A stretch of 64,000 nucleotides of DNA. Source: Clostridiales bacterium 1_7_47FAA. GTDB lineage: Bacteria > Bacillota > Clostridia > Lachnospirales > Lachnospiraceae. This document shows positions 36,128 through 44,423 of this stretch, in pieces. How positions within the stretch are numbered: the first letter of the stretch is position 1; each line of letters starts with the position of its first letter. The DNA lies in NCBI GenBank assembly GCA_000155435.1, contig DS990260.1:2272547-2336546 (forward strand), given 5' to 3'. The position numbers were made by a program, and so were the translations under genes. Under the pieces are notes generated by a model. The model was given only the letters and a program-made list of their open reading frames with translations, was not told the origin of the DNA and did not search any database.

Positions 36128-36373
36128 AATAAAATCCCCCTTTTAATACAGATTCGTTTTATTTCGTTAATGCCTTATCTGTTACATCCAGCGGTCCCCA
36201 CCCCTGTTGGCGCCGCCTCTTTTTCTCCTGACTGCACGCTGCCTCAAACCCCAGCGGCAGCATAAAACCCTTTATTATCCTCCTTTTTATATTTAGCGCG
36301 CTTATTGTCTTTTTATCTATATGACATAATGACATATCATATATATGTATTAGCAACTTATCAACCTGTGCTT

Positions 36374-36402
36374 ATTATACACATTCGCCTCTAAAAAGTA
36401 AA
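36374..36402 (-). promoter_or_regulatory. Promoter of the DASS/UROD operon
   Basis: On the minus strand TTTACT (complement of 36397-36402), a 17-bp spacer and TATAAT (complement of 36374-36379) lie about 240 bases before the DASS gene. Direct repeats of ATGACAT around 36320-36340 lie within the leader and could bind a regulator. From this site to 21.7 kb no strong terminator was seen. Confidence 0.6.
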
Positions 36403-36689
36403 CGGTAAGTTTTATTTTTGTGATTTTGTACAAATAGGCAGCATTTATTTGGTGAAAATGATGAGAGTGCCAAGTGAAGCCCAAAAACACATACAAGCAA
36501 AGTCCATCCCACCTGCCCCCTCTCTGCCTCCATATTCCTTTATTTCTGTATCATTTAATCTCAAAGAGGTAAAAAAGGGGCTGACAACTGGGTCGAAAAG
36601 GATGAGGACGATGAAATATAACGGACAAAAAAATAGGGATAAGAAACGAAAGCAGCGAAATAACCGACTATTAAAAAGTGAAAAAGAGG

Positions 36690-37325
36690 AGTATGACAAG
36701 CGATATTACCTGACCTAAAATGCCAGGAAACTGCTATGTGACAGGCTGTTAAAACTAAGTATAAAAAGCAAAAAACTGAGTATGGCAAGTGATGATTCCT
36801 GATTATGAACAGCAAAAAAACAATAGAAAACAGGCAATTAAGCCTGATTACAAGCGGCAAAAAGCAATGATTAGCAGGCCATGAATCTTGGCCAGGAGTG
36901 GCAAAATACAACAGATAACAGTCAATAAGCCTTGACCTTGAATGGCAAAAGTACAACAGATAACAGTTAATAAACCTTGACTTTGAACGTCACAATACAA
37001 CATATGATAGCCAATAAACCTTGGCCCTAAATGGGCAAAACTCAACCGATAACAGCCAATATGACTTGGCCTTGAACAGGCAAAACTCAACCGATAACAG
37101 CCAATAAGCCTTGGCCTTGAATGGGCAAAACTCAACCGATAACAGCCAATAAGCCTTGGCCTTGAATGGGCAGAATGCAACAGACAACAGCCTATAAGTA
37201 TTGGCCTTGAATGGGCAGAACACAACAGACAACAGCCAATAAGTCTTGACCTTGAATGAAAAAAAACGGGATATGATAGACAATAAATCATAGCTATGAA
37301 TATTGAAAAAATAGAATGTAACACA
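36690..37325. repeat. 45-bp tandem array with degenerate flank, non-coding
   Basis: From about 36878 to 37281 at least nine units of 44-45 bp follow each other, with starts near 36923, 36968, 37012, 37057, 37102, 37147, 37192, 37237 and 37281. Each contains words like CAATAAGCCTTGGCC and CAACCGATAACAGC. Older, decayed copies appear to extend left to about 36690. Because 45 is divisible by three, several minus-strand frames stay open and encode 15-residue repeats, but no ribosome-binding site or codon bias supports translation. The 36128-36690 part upstream holds the DASS promoter and A-rich sequence with nothing else recognised. Confidence 0.8.
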
Positions 37326-37460
37326 CGTCATACCAGACTATAGAAGGTTGAAAACAATATATAAAAGAAAAAGACTCACCACAAAAAGGGCATAACAGGC
37401 AGACCGATATCCTTCATCTTCCCGTTGATGTTTTTTTAGAGGCAGTGGCCGGATGAGACA

Positions 37461-37924
37461 GCAACCTCTTCATAACCCTGGCCAGGAGGCTGGGGTGGGA
37501 GGCGGACGGGATTGATGTGACTGTGGAGGGTGTTAGGGATACTTGCCGGGAAAGGCGGCGGGGACAGGGTCGCAGAGAGGGCGTTCAGCGCCCGAACGGA
37601 GCCCGCCCACGGACGGGAAATCATCAAGATTTCCCGGTAGTTGGCGGGTTGCCCTGTCACCGGCGGCTTTCCCGGCTAGTACAGCCTTGCGCAAATAGCG
37701 GTGAAGTCAGTGCCTGATATCTGCGTCAGGAGTGCGTCTGCAAAGCGACGGCGTAGTGGGCGCTACGACTAGCTTTGCAGGCGTGCTCCTGGCGTAGATA
37801 GCGGGTGCTGAATTCATTGGTATTTGCGCAAGGCTGTACTAGTATCCCTTACTCCCGGAACCCGGAACATCAATCCCGTCCGCCTCCCGCCCCTGACTCC
37901 GGAAACAAACCAGGCAGAGGTTGC
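37461..37924 (+). ncRNA. Large ornate structured RNA candidate
   Basis: About 464 nt fold into nested stems. P1 pairs 37461-37469 with 37916-37924, then 37492-37518 with 37867-37893 (27 of 27 positions, one G-U). P1b pairs 37535-37541 with 37843-37849 and closes a junction of P2 and P3. P2 (37546-37569 with 37652-37675, 21 of 24) encloses hairpins at 37579-37593 and 37600-37650, the latter capped by a 9-bp stem (37614-37622 with 37628-37636). P3 (37676-37842) is a rod: 22 perfect pairs, then 46 of 49 positions paired, with ten G-U pairs. All wobbles are G-U on the plus strand; the minus strand would have A-C mismatches. It matches no RNA class known to me, and no promoter or terminator was identified. 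Confidence 0.75.
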
Positions 37925-37971
37925 GTACCCTCCCGCACACACCCCTGCCTATAAACCCCCATCATCCCACC

Positions 37972-38715
37972 TCAAAACTCCAACGTAATAAACGGCTTAT
38001 TCGCCTGCGCCACACAAACCGTGGTTGTCAGCGCCAGGACTTCATTTCCCTTATACACAAAGTTATCCCATGTAAACAGATCATCCTCTTTATCCACCGG
38101 GAGGGAAGTTATGTCCATATCCTCCGTAATCTGAGTATTCACATATATCTTGATATGGGTGGGCTTTTCATGGAAATATTTCCGGATATATTCATGCAGG
38201 AAAATCTTCTCAAGCGCCTCGCTGTCAAAGGTGTGATTGCTGCATACGGAAAGAGGGAGGTAGTTGTAGTCCAGTTCGTTCGGCTGGCCCTCCAGACAGA
38301 CACAGCGCACGATTTTATAAACATATGACCCCTGAGCCAGATTAAGTTTTTCGCATAACGCCGGACCTGCCGGGATAATCCCATGTTCAATCAGCTTGTG
38401 CGGTCTGTAAACAGACTGCTCAAAGGGGGCAATCTTAATCTCGCTGGCAAATGCCATTGACTTCTTGTCGGTGTTTCCCTCCGATGACAGGACATATGTC
38501 CCTTTTCCCCGAATCCGTTCCACCACCCTTGCATTGGCAAGTTCCTTGATTGCCGTGCTGACTGTAATCCGGCTGACATCAAACTGTTTGGACAGCTCTG
38601 CTTCAGAGGGAATCCTGTCACCCTCCGATAATACGCCATCCTTTATCTTCTGCAGGATGTAATTCTGTATCTGAACATATTTAGGAACATATGAAATATC
38701 ATCTTCATTCAACAT
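37972..38715 (-). CDS. GntR/HutC family transcriptional regulator
   Basis: A 247-residue regulator with an N-terminal winged helix (about 10-75; SEAELSKQFDVSRITVSTAIKELAN) and a C-terminal UTRA ligand-binding domain (about 95-240). It lies downstream of UROD-fold gene C on the same strand and probably controls that gene through the palindrome at 39990-40009. An effector cannot be predicted. It ends just beyond the structured RNA, which is on the opposite strand. Confidence 0.85.
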   Translation of the reverse strand: MLNEDDISYVPKYVQIQNYILQKIKDGVLSEGDRIPSEAELSKQFDVSRITVSTAIKELANARVVERIRGKGTYVLSSEGNTDKKSMAFASEIKIAPFEQSVYRPHKLIEHGIIPAGPALCEKLNLAQGSYVYKIVRCVCLEGQPNELDYNYLPLSVCSNHTFDSEALEKIFLHEYIRKYFHEKPTHIKIYVNTQITEDMDITSLPVDKEDDLFTWDNFVYKGNEVLALTTTVCVAQANKPFITLEF

Positions 38716-38804
38716 TTATGACTACCTCTCTCTCACTATCTGTCCTGTTATCCGGACACCCGGACATATCCAGGCCCGGCACACATCAACAGAATAGCCG
38801 GAAA

Positions 38805-38877
38805 CCAGTACAGCCATGCCCTAAATCCACAGCTATCAGCCACTGATTACCGCAGACCCCAAGCAAAGCCGTACTGG
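38805..38877 (-). other. Long-range hairpin between UROD-C and GntR genes
   Basis: CCAGTAC (38805-38811) pairs with GTACTGG (38871-38877), enclosing a 59-base loop with further partial pairing. It may be a weak terminator or processing site; only three T's follow on the minus strand. Confidence 0.3.
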
Positions 38878-38882
38878 TATCA

Positions 38883-39914
38883 TCAATTCTTCTCGTGTGC
38901 CGCCATAATAAATGCCCTTAACTCATCATCATATGTATTCAGGGCCAGCGAACAGTCAGGCGCCAGCATGAATGGAATATCCTTCATACGCTTTAACGTA
39001 TTTCTGGTCATGGCCCCAATCTCATCCGCCTTATGCTGCCCAAAAAGCCGTTCGTCACAGCCTCCCATAGGAGTGATGGTTCTGTCCAGCCAACGAGGTG
39101 CACTGTCTAAGGCTGGATTGCCGGTTGCACTCTCCGGCCAGTGCAGGATATCGATGGGATAATGGGCAAAATATTCAGGATTCACATCCAGCCCGCAGGC
39201 ATGTACCATTATCTTGCAGGGTTTCAGGGCATCCATCATCTCCAAATCATATGGTTTTACAAACTCCTCCCACTCTTCCTTTGTCAGATAGGTGGAGCGG
39301 GAAAGGCCTGTTGCACCATAAAACACCCCAAACAGACCATTATGAATCAGCTGTCTGGAATAATCTGCCATGGTAGCAGTTATATTCTTTAAAGTACGGT
39401 GTACCAGCTCCGGCTGCTCATGCATGAGCGTAACCATTAAATCATCCCGGCTGGCTGCACGGTAACGCCCGATTGGATTTACCGCGCACAGCTTTTGCAG
39501 GATACTGGTGGGACACATCATGGTCTGGAAAATAGGGGCGCCGTCCGCAACCCCTTCCTGGATTGCTTTTACCGCCTCAATCTGTTCTGCAAAGGGTCCT
39601 TTATTTCCGGGCAGTACCGTGATTTTATCCAAATCCTCCGCACTTCCCACCGGTCCTTTTATGCATTTTGGCAGAACGCCCTCATAGTTTTCAAAATCAA
39701 ACTCTCCTCCCCATGCCTCCTCATAATAGGATGCCCTGGGCTGCAGCTTGACATAATCCCAATCATATGTCCTATGCCAATCCAGCATGGTTTCGGCAAA
39801 AAGTCCCACTCCACTGTGTTCTTTCTCGATAAAATGACGCCACGCCGAAACCGGAGGACGGTCTGCCAGTTCACCATTGAGCACCGCTAATACACGTTCC
39901 TTCTTAGTCCACAT
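38883..39914 (-). CDS. UROD-fold protein C (MtaA-like motif)
   Basis: A 343-residue UROD superfamily protein starting MWTKKERVLAVLNGELADRPPVS. Unlike the two paralogues at 30.7 and 33.2 kb, its motif reads MVHACGLDVN (about 234), the His-x-Cys arrangement seen in zinc methyltransferases such as MtaA. The downstream Cys of that family may be in GGCDERLF (about 278). Methyl transfer from a methylated compound is therefore possible, but no corrinoid protein gene is nearby. It has its own promoter and a GntR gene downstream. Confidence 0.75.
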   Translation of the reverse strand: MWTKKERVLAVLNGELADRPPVSAWRHFIEKEHSGVGLFAETMLDWHRTYDWDYVKLQPRASYYEEAWGGEFDFENYEGVLPKCIKGPVGSAEDLDKITVLPGNKGPFAEQIEAVKAIQEGVADGAPIFQTMMCPTSILQKLCAVNPIGRYRAASRDDLMVTLMHEQPELVHRTLKNITATMADYSRQLIHNGLFGVFYGATGLSRSTYLTKEEWEEFVKPYDLEMMDALKPCKIMVHACGLDVNPEYFAHYPIDILHWPESATGNPALDSAPRWLDRTITPMGGCDERLFGQHKADEIGAMTRNTLKRMKDIPFMLAPDCSLALNTYDDELRAFIMAAHEKN

Positions 39915-39989
39915 AATAAACTCTCCTTCAAATTTTTGGTTTTAGGTTTGATAAGCTGCCAAAAATCCAAAAAAGAGCCATGCTGTCAC

Positions 39990-40030
39990 GCTATAATCGA
40001 CATTATAGCATAGCTTTCTTTTTAGGGCAA
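39990..40030 (-). promoter_or_regulatory. Promoter with overlapping palindromic operator
   Basis: TTGCCC (complement of 40025-40030), a 17-bp spacer and TATAAT (complement of 40002-40007) form a minus-strand promoter for UROD gene C. The palindrome GCTATAAT-4-ATTATAGC (39990-40009) covers the -10 box, so a bound repressor, probably the GntR protein two genes on, would block transcription. Confidence 0.65.
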
Positions 40031-40083
40031 TTATATTTTTTCCGGCCTGTTTGGGAGTTTTTTTTGTAAATATTGCAATATAC

Positions 40084-40114
40084 AAAAAAATCCTCCGGCT
40101 GAAAAGCCGAAGGA
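40084..40114 (-). terminator. Terminator of the DctPQM TRAP operon
   Basis: TCCTCCGGCT (40091-40100) and AGCCGAAGGA (40105-40114) form a stem that, on the minus strand, has one G-U pair, a four-base loop, and a run of seven T's after it. Confidence 0.9.
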
Positions 40115-40201
40115 CTGGTAATCTTACCATTCATAAAAATAGCTGCCATATCATATTGTCTGAATTACTGTCTCAATACCCTCATCCTGGCACTGCCCGC
40201 C

Positions 40202-41506
40202 CTACGCCGGAAATGCCGTTGGAACCAGTAGCTTTGGCAGGAACAGGAACAGATCCGGGAACACCATGCCCAGGAAAATAATCAGCAGGGTCACACCGAT
40301 GATAGGGGCCACGCCCTTAAATGCCTGCGGGATGGTTATTTCGCCAATCTGAGAGGTAATCATCAGACAGGTGCCGTAGGGCGGCGTAACCATGCCCAGG
40401 GACAATGTAAGTACCACAATCAGCCCCAGATGGATATCGTTGATGTTAACCACGGCCCCCAGCTGTTTAATCACTGGAAGAAAGATGATGATGGCCGTAA
40501 TCGGACTCAGGAAGGTACCGATAAACAGCAGGAACAGCACTAGAAGCATGTACACTCCCAGATAGGAGCTGGTGACGCTTAAAATAGCATCCGCAATCAT
40601 CTGGGGCGCATTCAGGTAGGCGATGAGCCAGCCCGTGATTCCGGCAGCCGCCACCGCAAACATGCTCAGTGAAAAGTCCATGGCTGTCTTTAACAGGATT
40701 TTCGGGACATCCTTCACCTTGTAGGTGCGGTATACGCCAAACATCAGGACCAGCGCATAAAAACAGGATATTGCTGCTGATTCAGTAGCTGTAAACAGAC
40801 CGCTGGTGGTTCCGCCCAGGATAATCAGCGGAAGGAAGATAACCGGAAGGGCTGACTTAAGCGCCTTGCCCCTCTGCCCCCAGGTGTATTTCTCACCCTT
40901 GGGATAATTGTGTTTCACTGCCATGTAGTATGTATACAGGCACTGGGCAAGGGCAATCAGGAAGCCCGGTACAAAACCAGCGATGAAAAGTGCGCCGATG
41001 GAAGCCCCGCTCATGGCGCCGTACACCACCAGCAGCACGCTTGGCGGGATGATGACGCCAAGGGTGGATGAGCAGGCGGTGATGGCCACGGAGAATCCAC
41101 TGTCATAGCCGGACTTCCTCATGGCCGGGATGATCATGGCGCCGATGCCGGCGGCATCAGCCTGGGCGGAACCGGAAAGATGTCCGAACAACAGGCTGAT
41201 CAAGACATTCACATGGCCCAGGCCGCCCCGTATATGGCCCACGAATGCGTCGCAGATGACAAACAGCCGGTCGGTGATACCGCCTTTATCCATAAGCTGG
41301 GCCAGCAGCATGAACAACGGGACTGCAAGCAGTGAGTAATTATTGACGGAGTTATACATGCTGTTGATGGCGCTGGTCATAGGAATCCCCATCTTCACAA
41401 TCACCACCAGGGATGACAGGCCCAGGGCATAGGCAATGGGTATCTTGACCATGACCATGACAGCAAAGCCTGCCAGCAGGATTAATAGCAGTTGACCGTT
41501 ATCCAT
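40202..41506 (-). CDS. TRAP transporter large permease (DctM)
   Basis: A 434-residue permease of the DctM type with about 12 hydrophobic segments. GHLSGSAQADAAGIGAMIIPAM (about 108-129) and LSLGMVTPPYGTCLMITSQIG (about 372-392) are typical repeat motifs. It imports an organic acid, coupled to sodium, together with DctQ and DctP. Its start overlaps the DctQ stop by eight bases. Confidence 0.93.
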   Translation of the reverse strand: MDNGQLLLILLAGFAVMVMVKIPIAYALGLSSLVVIVKMGIPMTSAINSMYNSVNNYSLLAVPLFMLLAQLMDKGGITDRLFVICDAFVGHIRGGLGHVNVLISLLFGHLSGSAQADAAGIGAMIIPAMRKSGYDSGFSVAITACSSTLGVIIPPSVLLVVYGAMSGASIGALFIAGFVPGFLIALAQCLYTYYMAVKHNYPKGEKYTWGQRGKALKSALPVIFLPLIILGGTTSGLFTATESAAISCFYALVLMFGVYRTYKVKDVPKILLKTAMDFSLSMFAVAAAGITGWLIAYLNAPQMIADAILSVTSSYLGVYMLLVLFLLFIGTFLSPITAIIIFLPVIKQLGAVVNINDIHLGLIVVLTLSLGMVTPPYGTCLMITSQIGEITIPQAFKGVAPIIGVTLLIIFLGMVFPDLFLFLPKLLVPTAFPA

Positions 41507-42020
41507 TGTTAACCTCCTTTTTGCCGTTCACTAATAAAACCATTTTCTTAACATCGCTGACAATGTCGAGAATGGTATACCACATCATGAAACACCCTGA
41601 TAAGGGGATGCACATGAAGAAATATGCCTGAGGAATATTAATGGCCGTGGACATACGTTTCAGGCCCATTATGGTATAATCGTAACCATAACGGATCAGC
41701 ACATAAAAGAAGATGATACCGGCGATATCGCCTACGATATCCAGAAAACAATTTGACTTTTCAAAACGTTCCGGCAGAAAGGCCAGCACATAATGGGCGC
41801 GGTGGCGTACAGCGATGGCGCTTCCGAGGAATACAGCCCACACAAAACACACCACGCTGATATCATTGGCCCATACCATGGAGATTTTCAGGAAATTACG
41901 GCAGACAACCTGCAGGGAGATGACAACAACGAAAGCGGCAACTGACAGTATGCCGATACCCTCGCATATTTTCTCAATGGCATCCGACAGTGTTTTTATA
42001 GCCTTTGAAATAGTATCCAT
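41499..42020 (-). CDS. TRAP transporter small permease (DctQ)
   Basis: A 173-residue four-helix protein with the DctQ pattern (VAAFVVVISLQVVCRNFLKISMVWANDISVV...). It bridges the binding protein and DctM. The start is the ATG giving MDTISKAIK, because AAGGAAAA precedes it; codons further upstream lack a ribosome site. It lies between dctP-like and dctM-like genes. Confidence 0.9.
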   Translation of the reverse strand: MDTISKAIKTLSDAIEKICEGIGILSVAAFVVVISLQVVCRNFLKISMVWANDISVVCFVWAVFLGSAIAVRHRAHYVLAFLPERFEKSNCFLDIVGDIAGIIFFYVLIRYGYDYTIMGLKRMSTAINIPQAYFFMCIPLSGCFMMWYTILDIVSDVKKMVLLVNGKKEVNNG

Positions 42021-42078
42021 ATGAAATTTTCCTTTCCCATTGCGAATAGGTACTAAAAATACCAACCTTCAACCCTTG

Positions 42079-43230
42079 TTACTGGATGAGGCCGTTAATC
42101 AGGTCCAGGAGCTCCTGTCCGTCACAATCAGAAGCAATCTTAGGATACAGTTCTTCAACAATCGCCTTAAACTCGGCGGGGTCAGGCTCACAGACAATCA
42201 GTCCATGGTCCTCTACCAGGGAATCCAGAAGGGTATCATCCGCTTCATCAGCAATCTGGCTTCCAAGCACAGCGGCTTCCTTGCCCACTTCCATGAGAAG
42301 GTCCTGGAACTCTTCCGGAAGCCTGTTATAGCTGATTTCACCTATGGTGATATGGGTAGGCGTGAACTGGTGGGCTGTCTTGATGTGGTAATTCGCAACC
42401 TCATACAGCGCATTGGTGTCAAATGCAGCCAGTGTGCACTCAAATGCCGCAACGGTATTGCTCTGGACCGCGGAATAGATGTCATTAAAACTCATGGCCG
42501 TGGGTATGGTCCCAAGCGCCTGCCATACCAGGGCTTCCGTTGCCGAGGATGTGGTCCTCATCTTAATGTTCTTCAGATCAGCCACCGACTCAATGGGCTT
42601 GTTGGTATGCAGGTCCCTCTGTCCGCCGTTGCTTAAGCCCAGCAGTACCAGGCCAAGCCCGTTGGAATCATACAGGCCCTGGATATATTGGAACAGCTGG
42701 CCATCCTGGTCCAACAGTCCCTCGAATACATCGCGGTTGGGAAACAGGTATGCCAGGGACAGGATCTGGAACTGGCTTACAAATGGAGCTGCGTTCTGAG
42801 TGGATCCAATGACGATATCCAACGCCCCCGTGCGCATATCATCAATGGTCCCCTCGTCATTCCCCAGCTGTCCGCCCGGGAAAACAGTGGCTTCTATGGC
42901 CCCGCCGGAACGCTCCTTTAACTGTTCCGCCATATACTCTCCCATCTGTACCCATGCATGGTCTCCGGTAACCACGGTGGCAATCCTCAGATGGAACTGT
43001 CCCTCTGCGTACTGGGAACCGGTTGTCTCCTCCTGCTTTGCCGCATCCCCTGCCGGTTCCGTGGCTGCCTCACCGGATTTGGCGGTGGTTCCGGCATCGG
43101 ATGGTTTGGCCCCGCTTGGACTGGAACCGCAGGCTGCCAGGGACGATGCCACTGCCGCCGCCAGGATCATGGCGGCAAACCTCTTTTTCAGGCCCGTTCT
43201 CTTAAATCCTGTGTCTGTTCTGTGAATCAT
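42079..43230 (-). CDS. TRAP transporter solute-binding lipoprotein (DctP)
   Basis: A 383-residue DctP-type binding protein. The signal sequence ends in the lipobox LAAC (Cys about 34), followed by a long Ala/Thr/Glu-rich linker of about 40 residues and the folded domain from about residue 77. The family Arg that contacts the substrate carboxylate lies in NIKMRTTSSATEALVWQALG. The ligand is unknown. A strong AGGAGGAGGAG precedes the ATG, so this protein is probably abundant. Confidence 0.92.
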   Translation of the reverse strand: MIHRTDTGFKRTGLKKRFAAMILAAAVASSLAACGSSPSGAKPSDAGTTAKSGEAATEPAGDAAKQEETTGSQYAEGQFHLRIATVVTGDHAWVQMGEYMAEQLKERSGGAIEATVFPGGQLGNDEGTIDDMRTGALDIVIGSTQNAAPFVSQFQILSLAYLFPNRDVFEGLLDQDGQLFQYIQGLYDSNGLGLVLLGLSNGGQRDLHTNKPIESVADLKNIKMRTTSSATEALVWQALGTIPTAMSFNDIYSAVQSNTVAAFECTLAAFDTNALYEVANYHIKTAHQFTPTHITIGEISYNRLPEEFQDLLMEVGKEAAVLGSQIADEADDTLLDSLVEDHGLIVCEPDPAEFKAIVEELYPKIASDCDGQELLDLINGLIQ

Positions 43231-43296
43231 GTTTACTCCTCCTCCTTAAATCATGTTGTTTTTGCAGATATGTAATGTAAATACCCCATTTAACAC

Positions 43297-43473
43297 TTAG
43301 GCCGGACGCCCTGCCGGATGCTTGCAAAGGTGCTTTAAATCAGCTTTCCCCTCCTTTTTCATAAGACAGTGTATCCAGCCTTTCAGATAGTAGTAGTCAG
43401 CCGGAGACTGTATATAAATCGCCCCAAGCTTGACAGCTATTTCCCTCACATCCTCTCTTTTTTCACTTCCCAT
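43297..43473 (-). CDS. Small hypothetical protein, first gene of the TRAP operon
   Basis: A 58-residue protein without a recognised domain; it is mainly polar with an IYIQSPADYYYLKGWIHCLMKK segment. Reality is supported by position: a good promoter (43509-43537) and GGAGGGG lie directly upstream and the TRAP operon follows after 66 bp. The ATG at 43473 has better spacing than the GTG at 43479. It might be a co-regulator or adaptor for the divergent XRE protein. Confidence 0.45.
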   Translation of the reverse strand: MGSEKREDVREIAVKLGAIYIQSPADYYYLKGWIHCLMKKEGKADLKHLCKHPAGRPA

Positions 43474-43491
43474 CAGCACCCCTCCCTTCTT

Positions 43492-43585
43492 TTGTTTTCA
43501 ATGAAATCATATTAGCATTCTTTGAAATCAAAGTCAATAGTTTTCCTGGTTTTGTGTTTACTTTGAAAACAAAATGCACTATAAT
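43492..43585. promoter_or_regulatory. Divergent promoters and three operator repeats (XRE/TRAP)
   Basis: The minus strand has TTGACT (complement of 43532-43537), 17 bp, TAATAT (complement of 43509-43514). The plus strand has TTTACT (43557-43562), 17 bp, TATAAT (43580-43585). Three related words fall on or beside these boxes: CATTGAAAACAAA (complement of 43492-43504), CTTTGAAATCAAAG (43520-43533, a near palindrome) and CTTTGAAAACAAA (43561-43573). They are good candidates for binding by the XRE regulator made from the plus-strand promoter. Confidence 0.75.
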
Positions 43586-43605
43586 TCATTCATGGAGGTG
43601 TAACT

Positions 43606-43977
43606 GTGGATATCCATGAACGATTAAAGTACCTGCGCACACAATTAGGGCTCACCACCCGTGCTTTTGGCGCATCCATCAACATGACCGGCGGAGCCAT
43701 AACCAATATGGAAAAGGGCTTAAGGAACATCACTGACCGCACACTGAAAGATATCTGCCGGGAATACAATGTAAACCCGGAATGGCTGACAGATGGCAAG
43801 GAACCGGTATTCCTGGATACCGTCAGCTCCCTGGACGTGGAAGAAGACGTCAAGCAGTTGGCAAGACAATACAGCCTGTTAAATGATAAAGACAGGGAAT
43901 TGGTGAAAAGCATCATCCATTCCTTATATGAAAAAATAGAGCCGCAGAAAACAACCGATAAGAAAACAAAATCTTGA
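43606..43977 (+). CDS. XRE family regulator of the TRAP operon
   Basis: A 123-residue protein with an N-terminal Cro/C1-type helix-turn-helix (about 6-62; TTRAFGASINMTGGAITNMEKG) and a C-terminal helical tail with RQYSLLNDKDRELVKSIIHSLYEK. The start is GTG, eight bases after GGAGG. It is transcribed away from the small-protein/TRAP operon, and shared operator repeats suggest that it represses both directions. Confidence 0.85.
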   Translation: MDIHERLKYLRTQLGLTTRAFGASINMTGGAITNMEKGLRNITDRTLKDICREYNVNPEWLTDGKEPVFLDTVSSLDVEEDVKQLARQYSLLNDKDRELVKSIIHSLYEKIEPQKTTDKKTKS

Positions 43978-44016
43978 ATTTCCCAAAAGAGGGGGGGATC
44001 CGGAACCAGGATAGGT

Positions 44017-44292
44017 TCAGGGTATGCCCCGTTCTTTTTGTCTGACAAATGGTTCCATTGTAATCATCCCCCCATAACGGACCTGCTTAACCCCCTTCCT
44101 CCTGTGGCCTACCAGATAGTCCAGGGAACAGTCAAAAAGATTCGCCAGGCACTCAATCTCATAAAGGGTGAATTCACACTTTCCATGGAGCTTATAAACC
44201 AACGCGCTTAAAGGAAGTCCCAGGATGGCTGCCATCTGATGGACCGTATAGCCACCCCGTTCCATCTCAATACGGATATTCGGATAAATCAT
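44017..44292 (-). CDS. Small XRE-like DNA-binding protein
   Basis: A 91-residue protein whose residues 3-62 form a likely Cro/C1 helix-turn-helix (VHQMAAILGLPLSALVYKLHGKCEFTLYEIECLANLFDCSLDYLVG). The last 25 residues are basic. It is transcribed divergently from the XRE gene at 44424 across the shared promoter cassette, a layout like that of phage repressor pairs, though no phage genes were seen. Confidence 0.7.
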   Translation of the reverse strand: MIYPNIRIEMERGGYTVHQMAAILGLPLSALVYKLHGKCEFTLYEIECLANLFDCSLDYLVGHRRKGVKQVRYGGMITMEPFVRQKERGIP

Positions 44293-44320
44293 GTGGTCCC
44301 ACCTTCCTCAATCATCTAAC

Positions 44321-44405
44321 TTTTGTGAGTTACATAGCTTTATTATACTCGCTTTAGATAGTTTGTCAATAAAAGATTGACGCTTCTGCTCTCAAATGTT
44401 AATAT
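44321..44405. promoter_or_regulatory. Divergent promoter/operator cassette, locus B
   Basis: The minus promoter has TTGACA (complement of 44364-44369), 16 bp, TATAAT (complement of 44342-44347). The plus promoter has TTGACG (44377-44382), 17 bp, TAATAT (44400-44405). TTTTGTGAG (44321-44329) and CTCAAATGTT (44391-44400) are an inverted operator pair; the right one overlaps the plus -10. The cassette aligns almost base for base with those at 21489-21570 and 50413-50498. Confidence 0.8.
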
Positions 44406-44423
44406 CGTTCTGGAGGTAAGAAT

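Noticed and set aside
36449-36718. Plus-strand frame of 89 codons in the A-rich region
   Set aside because: No Shine-Dalgarno, low-complexity Lys/Arg-rich product, and the complementary strand is open as well; better seen as leader or repeat sequence.
36848-37331. Open minus-strand frames of 113-158 codons with 15-residue repeats
   Set aside because: They arise because the 45-bp array length is a multiple of three. Several frames are open together, no ribosome-binding site is present, and composition is unlike neighbouring proteins.
37461-37924. Insertion sequence, MITE or group II intron as explanation of the palindromes
   Set aside because: No transposase or reverse transcriptase, no clear target duplication, no intron domain V-like motif, and the strand-specific G-U bias favours an RNA. 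A MITE origin is still possible.
30695-39914. Heme biosynthesis (hemE) for the UROD genes
   Set aside because: Three diverged copies lie among transport and catabolic genes, no other heme genes are present, and their start and zinc-motif regions fit the methyltransferase-like branch.
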